DNA from: Venturia oleaginea
Taxonomy: Eukaryota; Ascomycota; Dothideomycetes; Venturiales; Venturiaceae
Direction: 5' to 3'
Length of the DNA: 64,000 nt
Assembly: GCA_013176395.1 (NCBI GenBank)
Contig: JABMLP010000043.1
Span: 27,966 to 91,965, forward strand
The position numbers and the translations under genes were made by a program. The notes beneath the pieces were generated by a model. The model did not search any database. It was not told where the DNA came from and was given only the letters and a program-made list of their open reading frames with translations. Shown one piece after another: positions 10,567 to 20,900 of the stretch (position 1 is the stretch's first letter; the number at the start of each line of letters is the position of its first letter).

Positions 10567-10584
10567 TTACAGTGTAAAAAAAAA
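10567..10584 (+). promoter_or_regulatory. Leader motif TTACAGTGTAAAAAAAA upstream of cox3
   Basis: The same motif occurs before nad1 (47386) and cob (53456). It may be a promoter or RNA-processing signal. It is unlike the yeast ATATAAGTA promoter, and its role is inferred only from its position. Confidence 0.4.
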
Positions 10585-11001
10585 TAAAAAAAAGGGTGTG
10601 TAAGTATCTTAATTCTAAAAATAAAATATGCTTACTATTAAATAAAAGGTTCTTAAAAATTTTAGATATAAACCTAAAAAAATTAAATTAAAAATCATCC
10701 TTAATATTTAAAGTAATAATGTAATTATTTTATGTAATTGTGTTTTACAATTTTAGTAAAGTCCTTATTAAATATTCCTTTATAAAATAAAACTAAAAGA
10801 ACTAGTATTGATAAATAAATCAATATTAAATCAAGCAATCATATAATTTATTAAAAAAATATATAAACATTATTGTTAGTTATGATACAATAATTTATAT
10901 TTATAAATCTTCTATGAAGTCTTTATAGACAAATCATAAAAATGCTAACAGACAAAATTAATTTTATTAAATAAAAAAAGTTTAATAAAAATCAAATATA
11001 T

Positions 11002-14000
11002 ATGTTATTAAACATAAATAGAAATTTATTTCAAAGTTTTCCATTCCATTTAGTAACTATATCTCCATGGCCTATATTAGTGAGTTTTTCATTATTAAAT
11101 TTAACATTAGGAGCAGTATTATCAATGCATGGATATGGTGATTTTACCTTTATAGTAGGTTTAGCTTCAACAGGATTAGGAATGTTATTATGGTTTAGAG
11201 ATATCATTTTAGAAGCAACTTATTTAGGATGTCACACTACTCAAGTACAAAAAGGATTAACAATAGGAGTAATTTTATTTATTGTTAGTGAAGTATTTGC
11301 ATTCTTATCTGTATTCTGGGCATTCTTCCATTCAAGTTTAAGTCCAAGTGTAGAAATTGGAGGAGTATGGCCACCACAAGGTATAGAAGCATTATCAGCA
11401 TTTGGAATACCATTATTAAATACTTTCTTATTATTAAGTAGTGGATCAACTATAACATTTGGACACCATGTGCGCCGTCCGCGCATCTTTATCAAATTCT
11501 CACAAGAGAATATATATCACTCATACATATATGCAGTCGGTGAGTTAGGTCGAGGGGAAAGCCCAAGGCTGAACATAGCATCTCACATCAAAGCTGGTAT
11601 ACTGTTAAACCTTCTAACCAGTATTCACAGCCAGACTGTTCCTCCTATGGTTAAGACTATACTGTTTGAAGTTCATTATCCATTGCCCTCGCCCAAAGGG
11701 GATCATCTTGGAAGGGATGGGATGTTTAAAAACTGTAGCCAACTGCATGGTGGTTGGTCTATATGGGTAGTTCTTACAAGTTATGTAATAAACATAATCA
11801 AGGATAAGAGTGAACAACCTAAGGGAGGTAATTGAATAAACGGTGCGACCACGGGATTGCCTAAGGGAAGTAATTCCTATGGTAACAGAACAATCATAGT
11901 ACCTAGTATACTTAAAAACAAGTCATACCAGGGAAGGGTTGTAGTGAATGGTGTTTCAAGCAACAGAAATTACAGCACAGGAAGTGCTACGACCCTCGAA
12001 GTCAATGTAACAAAGAAACTTGAAAGTTTATTTGTGAGATCCTCACAATTTATTTCTGAACCTGTCGACAGAGACTTGTATAAACTATTATGTAATGTTG
12101 ATCTACTAAGTTTGGCTTATGATAAACTTAGAAGCAAACCAGGTCAAATGACACCTGGTGTAAGCCCGGAGACCTTAGACGGAATGTCCAAGGAAGTCCT
12201 TAAAGAAATTTCTGACAGATTGAGAGATGAATCTTTCCAATTTCATCCAGGTAGAAGAATTCTTATACCGAAGGCCTCCGGAGGTACTAGACCCTTAACC
12301 ATCGCCCCTCCGAGAGATAAATTAGTTCAAGAAGCCATGAGAATGATTCTAGAAGCGGTTTTCGAACCTACATTCTCTGACTCAAGTCACGGTTTTAGAC
12401 CAGGAAGAGGTTGCCATACGGCTCTAAAAGCGGTAAGACAAAACTTCCAACCTTCCATCTGGATCATCGAAGGGGACATCTCAAAATGTTTCGACTCTAT
12501 CGATCACTCTAAACTTATGAAAATAATTGAGGATAAAATTCTAGACAGAAAGTTTACCAAACTGATCTGGAAATCTCTTAAAGCTGGGTATTTTGAATTT
12601 ACAATATACCACAACAACATAATTGGTACTCCACAAGGATCAATTATTAGCCCTATTCTAGCGAACATCTTTATGTCCCAGCTAGATAAAAAGGTTGAGC
12701 AATTGAAAAAAGATTTTGATATTGGTAATAAATCAAAATTGTCGACCGTAGCTAGCAACTATCACAACAGAATTGCCTACGCTAAGAAAAGAGGCAGAAT
12801 GGATTTAGTTCTAAGTCTCGCTAAAGAGGCTAGAAGATATCCCTCCGCGGACTTTAATGATCCCAACTTCAAGAAATTATCGTATGTAAGATACGCTGAT
12901 GATTGGATGATAGGTATTAAAGGTACCTACGAGGAAACTATTCAAATCCTTAATTTGGTAAGAAGTCATCTTAATGAGATGGGTCTTACTCTTAGCGAAA
13001 AGAAAACCAAAATAACCAATCTGAACACCTCGAGAGCTCTATTTCTAGGGACCTATATAAATAGAGCTACGGAATACTCTTTCTCAAGACCTAGTCACAG
13101 CCAGTATCTTAAGAGAAATTCTAAGAAACTTAGACTGGAAGCTCCAATAGAACATATTCTAAACAAGCTGAAAGACGCTGACTTCTGGAGAAACGGTAAA
13201 CCTAGCCCTAAGTTAGTGTGGCTTCCCCTAGAACATAGACAGATAATCCATTTATACAACGCTGTCTTTAGAGGGTACCTAAATTACTATAGCTTTACTC
13301 ATAATTACCCTCGAATAGTAAGTAGACTTGGCCTAATACTTAGACAGTCTTGCGCCAAACTACTTGCCACAAAATTCTCTTTAGGTACAATGGCCAAAAC
13401 CTTCGATAAATTTGGTAGAAGCCTTTCCGTTACTCATATCAATGATTCTAATAAGAAGAAAGTACATAGTTTTCTAAACCCTAGTTACAAAATCACCTTA
13501 AAATTCTTAATCAACAGCTCACCTATAATCAAAGCCTTATATGGATCTGTCTCGCTATCTACCCTTGATGATCTGGTATGCTCTATCTGCAAATCAGACT
13601 ACAGAGTAGAAATGCATCACGTAAGATTCATGAAAGACTTGAACCCCAAATTAGGTGATATTGATAAATTAATGATTAGAGCTAATAGAAAGCAAATTCC
13701 TCTCTGCAGAGAATGTCACATGGATTATCATCACAGAAATAAATCTAAGAATCCCACAAACAAATAATATCATTCATGGAGAGCCTAGTGATGCGAAAGT
13801 ATCCCGCTGGGTTCGGGAAAGAGGCGTATGTCTCCCTTACAGGAACTGCGACCTTAGTTCATGCTTTAATTAAAGGAGATAGAAAAAAAGCTATAATAGG
13901 AGGATTATTAACTATTATCTTAGCTATTGTTTTCACTGCTTTACAATATGTTGAATATTTTAATGCACCATTTACTATAACAGATTCAGTATTTGGTACA

Positions 14001-17000
14001 ACATTCTATGCTTCAACAGGTTTACATGGGTTAATAACAATAGCTCCTACCAAATTAAATAAAAAAAATTCTGTATATATTAGAAAAGTTCACTCCAATA
14101 TTAAAAAAATAGATACACCATTTTTAGAATGGCTTACAGGTTTTGTAGATGCTGAAGGTAATTTTAATATTAGTTTGCGAAATTACAAAAGTCAAGACAA
14201 TAAATACAATAGTTTAATTCTTACATTTCAAATAGGTCTTCATATTGACGATTTAGAAGTTTTAAAGTTTATACAAAAAAAATTAGGATGCGGAAAAATA
14301 ACTATTTCGAAAAACAGATGTAATTTTTTTGTCAATGATCAAGCGTCATTAATTAATATTATAGTCCCAGTTTTTAATTTAGTTTCATTAAAAAGTTCTA
14401 AGTATTTTCAGTTTTTAATCTTTGAAAAAGCAGTAAATTTAATTAAAAACAAAGGTCATCTAACCGATAGTGGAAGAAATGAAATTATAAAATTTTATCA
14501 TGAAATAAAAAATCCTTCCATCTATTTAGAGGCAAGCCCAGCCCTATCACATTTAAATAAATATTGGTTAGGTGGTTTCGTTGATGGTGATGCCTCATTT
14601 TCAGCACGTTTAAATAGACCTGTTTTTAAATTTGAAAACCATGTAAAAGAATTACCCTTATTTAGGGTCATAGAGGACTATTTTCAATTTGGTAATACAC
14701 GAACAACTGGAAATAAATCTACCCAAATGGTCATATTAGAATTTAATAATATACATTTTTTAAAAAATGTCATTGTTCCGCTTTTTACTAGAACTAAATT
14801 ATTAAATAGTAAGAAAAAAAAAGATTTTAATGATTTTTGTGTTTTAGTTAATATTTATTATTATGGTTATCATACCATAGCGGAAGGTGAATCTTTAGCT
14901 AGAGAAATAATAAGTAATTGGAATAATTTTAGATTATCAACTTATAAAACTCCATTTATAGATTTTAATAAAAAGTATCAAATACTATCTAATATTCCTT
15001 CTCCATTTATAATTAAAGATGGTGGATTAAGATTTTATAGAGATACTTTAAATTTAGTATCTGACAAAGTAAGAATAACGGCTATTGATCATTTAAATAA
15101 TGAATTAGTTTTTTCAAGTATTAGTGAATGTAGTAGAATATTACAGATAGATAGGTATAATATAAAAAAATATTTACTTAACGGTCAGATTTACAAAAAT
15201 TATAGGTTTAAATTTAACAATTTTATTTATTTTGACAGAAAAGAGGGTTAATTGCATAGAAATCCTAAATTTTTTTTTGGACAATTTGCAGCCAAGCTTA
15301 TATTAAACATAATTATTCTAAAAAAACATATGTTTTAATAAACTTTTCTTTGTTTTTAAGAAAAATCATATATCTATTTTATATAGAATAGTATTTAGAA
15401 TATGCAAATAAAATTAATATTTGAAGGTTCAACGACTAGAAAGTGAGTATTTATGTAAACAATAATCTTTCCACGAACACCCTCCAATAGATTTATCTAT
15501 TGATGAAATAGTCTGAACAACAGCGTAAGTTGTTGAAATAATATTAAATGTATTATGATAACAAATTTGTACATTCAATTTCCTATTGGGACAGGAAAAG
15601 TAGTGTAAAAAAGTATATTTACTCTAGATCTTTTTTTACAAATACTTCCCGTAATAATAAAAAAAAACATGCGGTCTAAAGACCAACAAATTTACCTTAT
15701 AGATCCTTGGTTTATTTCAGGTTTTATCGATGCAGAAGGTTGTTTTTCTATTAGAGTTAGAAAATCTATAAAAACTAAAATAGGTTGGCATGTAGAATGT
15801 ATATTTTCAATCAATCTTCATTCTCGAGACTATCCACTTTTAAAAGAAATTCAAGCTTATTTTGGGGGTGTAGGTATAATAATAGAGGGAAAAAATAGTT
15901 GTGGGTACTACGTATCTTCTATAGAACAGTTAACAACTGTAATTATCCCTCACTTTGTTAAATACCCTATAATTTCTCAAAAGCTTGCAGATTTCCTCCT
16001 TTTTAAAACCGCTGTAAATATTGTTAATACCAAGGAACATTTAACAATGAAAGGTTTACAGAGAATTGTGTCTCTTAAAGCTTCTATTAATCTCGGTTTA
16101 AACAATGAATTAATGGTTGCTTTCCCTGATACTGTGCCAACCTTAAGACCTTTAGTTGAAAGTACGAAGATAATTGCTAAAGCTAAGTCTTCGGTCAACT
16201 ATGAAATTCCTCTTACCACGCCGGGTAGCTCAAAATTGATGAAAGTTGGACAGTGGATGGCGGGTTTTGTTTCCGGGGATGGTTGTTTTGCGGTTACTGA
16301 AAACAAATCTTCTTCTAAAGTTTATGTAAGATTAGTATTTAGTATCTCTCAACATAGTAGAGATTCATCTCTAATGAGAAGTTTTGTTGATTTCTTTACT
16401 TGCGGTGTATATCGTTCAACCTCCGTCAACCGAACTACGGTATATTTTGAATGTTTGAGTTTTTCAGACAATTATGAAAAAATCATGCCGTTTTTCCGTG
16501 AATTCAACATAAGAGGTAGAAAAGCGAAAGATTTTGATGATTGGTGTAAAGTAGCCAAAATAATCAAAGCCAAGGATCATTTAACCAAAGAAGGATTTGA
16601 TTTGGTTTGTCAAATAAAATCTGAGATGAATAAAGGAAGATAGTCAGCATAGTTTTTAGAAGGGTTGACACCCCTTTGCCGCAGAGGGTTGAATTACGGA
16701 CTCCTTCCGTGCTATAGTAATTAGGGTAAGATGCTATTTAGGTCTCCCTGCTCTTTTTTAATTTATCTATATAAATTAAATGTGGCAAAAAGGAAGGATA
16801 TAAAAAGTATAATAACTCCCTTTTGGTACTTGTACTATACTTTTTAAGAAGTAAATTTTTAATTTAATCTTAGGTTTATACTAAACTGCCAAACTCCGGG
16901 AAAGCCCTAAAGACAATAATACCACCTTATATATAGTGAAAAGTCTAATAATAAGTACCATTACTAATCATAATGGGTGAGGTAATAAGTTATTGTATTA

Positions 17001-17461
17001 AGGAAACTTAAATGGGTAATCGCGGAACTAACCTATATTAATCTTTTTAATATGGAAAAGCGCATCGAGTAGACGGTAGTTGTTATAGAAGAAGGGATAG
17101 ATCTTTAATATTTCGAGTCTAGTACCTCTTCTGTAATTAAGGTGTACTCAGTCTTCCTTAGAAATATGGAAATAACTTTACGTCCTAGCTAAGTCAGATT
17201 TATAAGGTTTGCGTGTTTGTACATACATATGTAATAACTATAAAAGTTACACACGTCTAAATCGTTTGATATGCTGAAGTAAAGATAGACACGGTTATAA
17301 TTGGAACAATTTTTATAACAGTAGGTTTCTTTAGAATAATCAACTATCATTTAACTAATAGTCACCATATTGGATATGAAGCAAGTATCTTATACTGGCA
17401 CTTTGTAGATGTTGTATGGTTATTCTTATTCATAGCAGTATATTACTGGGGTGGAAACTAA
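11002..17461 (+). CDS. cox3: Cytochrome c oxidase subunit 3, four exons
   Basis: Core subunit III of complex IV in the inner membrane. Exons are 11002-11469, 13863-14031, 15570-15574 and 17294-17461: 810 nt, 269 residues, in frame only if the 5-nt exon TACAT is included. Landmarks: [13 protein letters not shown] near the N-terminus, [21 protein letters not shown], the STGLHG/LH/VIIGT segment rebuilt across two introns, and the C-terminal [20 protein letters not shown]. Codons in the exons contain no UGA. The start is ATG 11002, 13 bases after the nearest upstream poly-A stretch. Confidence 0.95.
11470..13767 (+). CDS. Group II intron reverse transcriptase/maturase/HNH endonuclease
   Basis: The frame is open from cox3 exon 1 through TGA 11833 (read as Trp) to 13767, so translation can run on from the exon as in yeast cox1 aI1/aI2. 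RT blocks are visible: [63 protein letters not shown], the catalytic YADD ([10 protein letters not shown], near 12893) and [12 protein letters not shown] thumb/maturase region follows, then a C-terminal Cys/His HNH-type domain ([15 protein letters not shown] ... [10 protein letters not shown]). All key residues are present, so the protein appears functional. There is no ATG at the start of the RT domain. Confidence 0.93.
13781..13814 (+). ncRNA. Domain V of the cox3 group II intron
   Basis: A 34-nt hairpin with the usual GAGC...GGTTC closing pairs and a GAAA tetraloop. It is the catalytic centre of the ribozyme and shows that the intron is group II. Confidence 0.85.
14032..15251 (+). CDS. LAGLIDADG endonuclease with NUMOD1 tail, cox3-i2
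   Basis: Open in frame with cox3 exon 2. It has two LAGLIDADG motifs, [12 protein letters not shown] and [12 protein letters not shown], each followed by a GLH- or NH-type strand and an HLT/HTI helix. A C-terminal extension ([19 protein letters not shown]...) resembles the NUMOD1 helix-turn-helix DNA-binding module. No internal stops. Confidence 0.88.
14032..15569 (+). mobile_element. cox3 intron 2, group I with LAGLIDADG ORF
   Basis: Follows exon ...TTACATGGGT and ends in G15569. The core after the ORF reads TTGCAGCCAAGC (15291), TTCAACGACTAGAAAGTGAG (15427), CCACGAACACCC (15471) and GATGAAATAGTCTGAAC (15503). It is closely related to rnl-i4 and rnl-i6. Confidence 0.85.
15570..15574 (+). 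other. cox3: cox3 micro-exon of 5 nt (TACAT)
   Basis: The conserved cox3 segment GLHGLHVIIGT needs TTA CAT between exon 2 (ends ...GGG T) and exon 4 (starts GTT ATA). Only TACAT immediately after the G end of intron 2 supplies it. The joined UUACAU then pairs over 6 bp with the guide GTGTAA (15603-15608) of intron 3, ending in the required U-G pair. Confidence 0.85.
15575..17293 (+). mobile_element. cox3 intron 3, group I with LAGLIDADG ORF
   Basis: P1 is UUACAU/GTGTAA; P2-like stem TTTCCT...AGGAAA lies at about 15579-15600. The core sits downstream of the ORF: TGCCAAACTCCGGGAAAGCCC (16888), GGGTAATCGCGGAAC (17013), GCATCGAGTAGACGGTAG (17061). It ends in G17293 before GTTATAATTGG. Confidence 0.88.
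15669..16643 (+). CDS. LAGLIDADG endonuclease, cox3-i3
   Basis: Intact 324-residue free start-to-stop frame within the intron. Motif 1 is [13 protein letters not shown] (about residues 14-26) and motif 2 is [12 protein letters not shown] (about 197-208). Its GC content and codon use (CGA, CCG, GGG codons) are higher than in neighbouring mitochondrial genes, suggesting recent arrival. The ORF lies 5' of the ribozyme core, unlike the similar introns elsewhere in the window. Confidence 0.9.
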   Translation: MRSKDQQIYLIDPWFISGFIDAEGCFSIRVRKSIKTKIGWHVECIFSINLHSRDYPLLKEIQAYFGGVGIIIEGKNSCGYYVSSIEQLTTVIIPHFVKYPIISQKLADFLLFKTAVNIVNTKEHLTMKGLQRIVSLKASINLGLNNELMVAFPDTVPTLRPLVESTKIIAKAKSSVNYEIPLTTPGSSKLMKVGQWMAGFVSGDGCFAVTENKSSSKVYVRLVFSISQHSRDSSLMRSFVDFFTCGVYRSTSVNRTTVYFECLSFSDNYEKIMPFFREFNIRGRKAKDFDDWCKVAKIIKAKDHLTKEGFDLVCQIKSEMNKGR

Positions 17462-17690
17462 TATCTATCACTAAAAATATAAATATATAAAAATAAAGAA
17501 TATTATATATTTATCATATTACACTATGTATATTTAGAAATAATAAATATATATAATTATATTTTATAAATAAATCAAAGGTTAAAAAGAAAATTACCTT
17601 ATTTATAAAATAATAAAACATAAAATGGAGTAGTCTCCATTTTCTTATCATATTACAAGTACCCAAAGGATAAGCTAAATATTTAAACTT

Positions 17691-17957
17691 ATGAATTTAT
17701 CATTATTTTTATTTTTAATTGGTGTTTTAGGATTTATTCTAAATAGAAAAAACATTATATTAATGATAATAGCAATAGAAATAATGCTATTAGCTGTCAC
17801 CTTATTAGTGTTAATAAGTTCATTTAGTTTTGACGATGCTATCGGACAAAATTTTAGTATTTTTATTATATCAATAGCAGGAGCAGAATCAGTAATAGGT
17901 TTAAGTATTTTAGTTGCTTTTTATAGATTGAGAGGAAGTATCTCTTTAAGAACATAA
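17691..17957 (+). CDS. nad4L: NADH dehydrogenase subunit 4L
   Basis: An 88-residue complex I membrane subunit with three hydrophobic helices and the conserved MLLAVTLLVL and AGAESVIGLSILV segments. Its TAA shares the final A with the ATG of nad5 (TAATG), a 1-nt overlap typical of fungi that implies coupled translation from one transcript. Upstream 17462-17690 is plain AT-rich spacer. Confidence 0.96.
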   Translation: MNLSLFLFLIGVLGFILNRKNIILMIIAIEIMLLAVTLLVLISSFSFDDAIGQNFSIFIISIAGAESVIGLSILVAFYRLRGSISLRT

Positions 17958-20900
17958 TGTATTTATCAATATTAATTTTTCCTTTATTAGGAAGTTTTGT
18001 ATCAGGTTTATTAGGTAGAAAAATAGGTGTGACTGGTGCTCATATCATCACATGTACTTGCTTAATAATATCTTCAATTTTAGCTACTTTAGCATTTTAT
18101 GAAGTAGGATTATGTGGTTCTCCAGTATCAGTTAATTTAAGTACATGGCTAGAATCAGAAATATTAAGTGTACAATGGGAATTTTTATTTGATCAGTTAA
18201 CTGTATCAATGTTTATTCCTGTACTTTATATTTCATCTTTAATTCATATTTTTTCAACTAATTATATGGCAGAAGATCCTGCATTGTGTTTTGGAAAAAC
18301 ACATAAGTGGGTTAAACTATCAAACTCCGGGGACACCCTAAAGCTTATGATACCAAGCTATCTTCGAAAGATTATAAGTGGCTGGATTAATTACCCAGGT
18401 ATGGTAACAAGTCATAAGATGAATGAAAATGAAATGGGCTATCGCGGATCTAAGTCAGCCAACAAAGCTGTAAAAGAGCAACGAGTAGACGGTAGTTGGA
18501 GCAAAAAACCATTGCACTTAAGGTATACTCTAATGGGTTTCAAAAGAAATTATCAAGTCAAAATCCTTTCTAAACAATTAAATATTAAAAGTTTTTCTAC
18601 CTTCTCAACTCGCGGTAACATAAACCCATGGTTTATCACTGGTCTTATTGACGCTGAAGGTTCATTCTCAGTTATAATAGACAAAAATAAATCTCGAAAA
18701 TTAGGTTGGCGGGTTCAAACAAAATTTCAATTGGGTATGCATTTGCGGGACTTATCTTTAATACAACAAGTCCAAACATTTTTTGGAGGTATTGGTTCAA
18801 TACATATAAATAAAACTTTAAACAAAGTAAATTATTCAGTTGATTCTATTAAAGATTTAACAAGGTTAATTGCTCATTTTGAAAAATATCCTTTATTAAC
18901 TAAAAAAGCCGCAGATTTTATTTTGTTTAAAGAAGTCATAACATTAATGATGAGTAAATCTCATCTTACAATTGATGGCTTAAATAAAATAATAAGTATT
19001 AAGGGATCAATGAATTTAGGTTTATCTGATTTCCTAAAATCTGAGTTTTTAAACTTTTCTCCGGTTAAAAGACCAGTTATTAACACTGAAAACATTCCTG
19101 ATAATAATTGGATTGCAGGATTTGTAAGCGGTGAAGGAAATTTTGATGTAAGAATTACCCAACAATTATCTAATAAAATAGGAACTCGAGTACAATTAAG
19201 ATTTAGAATAAGTCAACATGAAAGAGATTTCAAATTAATGGAGTTATTAGTTAAACATTTAGGTTCAGGAACAATATATAAATATCCTGGAAAAGATGCA
19301 ATTGTTTTAATAATAGTTAAATTTTCGGATATAACTAATATAATAATTCCTTTTTTTGAAAAAAATCCTTTGCACGGGGTAAAAATATTAGATTATCTTG
19401 ATTGGTGTAAAATTGCTCAATTAATGATTGGTGGTTCTCATTTAACAATTGAAGGATTAAATTTAATTCGAATAATTAAAGAGGGAATGAATAAAGGTAG
19501 AACTCAAAAATAATTTAATTGCATGATAAATTTGATGGCCATGCACAATCAAAGATTCTTTTCTTATTTATCATTATTCACATTTTTTATGTTAGTTTTA
19601 GTATCTGGTGCTAATTATTTTGTAATGTTTGTAGGTTGGGAAGGTAAATTAAATTGCCTTAAATGGTATTATCTTAATAATCTATATTGGAGTCCTAGTG
19701 AATTTAATTTTGTTTTATTTTCATTACCGTTGCATATATCTAAGCAATTAAATAAAACAAGAATCACTTCCTTAGAAAGAATAGGACCTCATAATATAGA
19801 TATAATTTCCATAATAATAGGTTCTTTATTAGGTGATGGTCATTTAGAAAAAAGAAATAGAGGAATAGGGACCAGAATTAAATTTTCACAATCAAATAAA
19901 AATGTAGAATATTTAATGTGGTTTCATTCTTATTTCTCAACTAGAGGTTATTGTAATATTAATAAACCTGAACTAAAAAAAGAATTAGAAAAAATGGAGA
20001 AATTTATTTTCATTATAGTATAAATACTTTTACTTTTTCTAGTTTTAATTGGATTCATGATATGTTTTATATGTGTTCAGAAGGTAAATATGTAAAAATA
20101 ATACCTCATAATATAGAACAATATTTAAGTCCACTCGCTTTAGCTATATGGTTTATGGACGATGGAAGTAAATTAAAAAAAGGAGCAAAAATAGCTACTA
20201 ATTGTTTTACTTATAAAGAACTTTCACAATTATGTGAAAATTTAAAAAACAAATTCAATCTTACAGTAACAATACACTCAGGAGGGAAAAACAAAGGATA
20301 TACTTTATATATCTCTAGTCAATCTATGACTACTTTTTCTAACATTGTTAAACCTTTTATGTTACCTACTTTATATTATAAATTAGGTGACTATTAATTT
20401 AATACCATAGTAAAAATTGTAAATCTTTAGAAAATTGAAATTAAGAATAAAGATCCATTCATATTTAATGAATTATAAATGTGAATAACAATTTTTGCGA
20501 CATTATTGAAAACGATCAAAAATTAATAAGCTTTTTATATAGATCGTCGGTTTAATTTCAAATCGCTATCGACTAGTCCAATAATGGGTGCCTGAAATGG
20601 TGCTTAATGCATAGTCAGAATTTTCATCATTGTCTCTACTTCATTTGACAACGATGCCAAGGCATGAAGTAAAACCTGATTGGTATTCAATGTACAGGGA
20701 ATAAAGAAAAAAGCTTTCTATCAGTGTCATAAAAGGCCTATAGATAAATTATAAATTTAAATTTCTTTATTTTAAGATTTGATTGGAGTAGTTTCTTATT
20801 TATTAATTAACTTCTGGTTTACTAGAATACAAGCTAATAAAGCAGCAATATTAGCTTTTACTATGAATAGAGTAGGTGATATGGGATTAAGTATAGGATT

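Larger units (their letters stand above)
10160..11001 (+). other. rnl-cox3 spacer holding a decayed trnC-trnR copy
   Basis: AT-rich spacer. Apart from the tRNA relics at 10381-10533 and a TTACAGTGTAAAAAAAA motif at 10567, no gene is visible. The block 10381-10590 is a diverged copy of the trnC-trnR-nad1 leader at 47198-47410. Confidence 0.7.
11470..13862 (+). mobile_element. cox3 intron 1, group II with reverse transcriptase ORF
   Basis: Starts with canonical GTGCG directly after the GGACACCAT codons and ends in AT before GCTTTAATTAAAGG (ALIKG). Domain V is at 13781-13814 (GAGCCTAGTGATGCGAAAGT, then ATCCCGCTGGGTTC). A domain VI-like helix (AACT...AGTT with an unpaired A) precedes the 3' end. 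The RT ORF occupies the middle and is continuous with the exon frame. Confidence 0.92.

Noticed and set aside
11241..11817. Minus-strand ORFs opposite cox3
   Set aside because: They are shadows of the coding strand and the group II intron.
11857..11859. TTG as start of a separate RT gene
   Set aside because: The frame is continuous with cox3 exon 1 once TGA 11833 is read as Trp, so no new start is needed.
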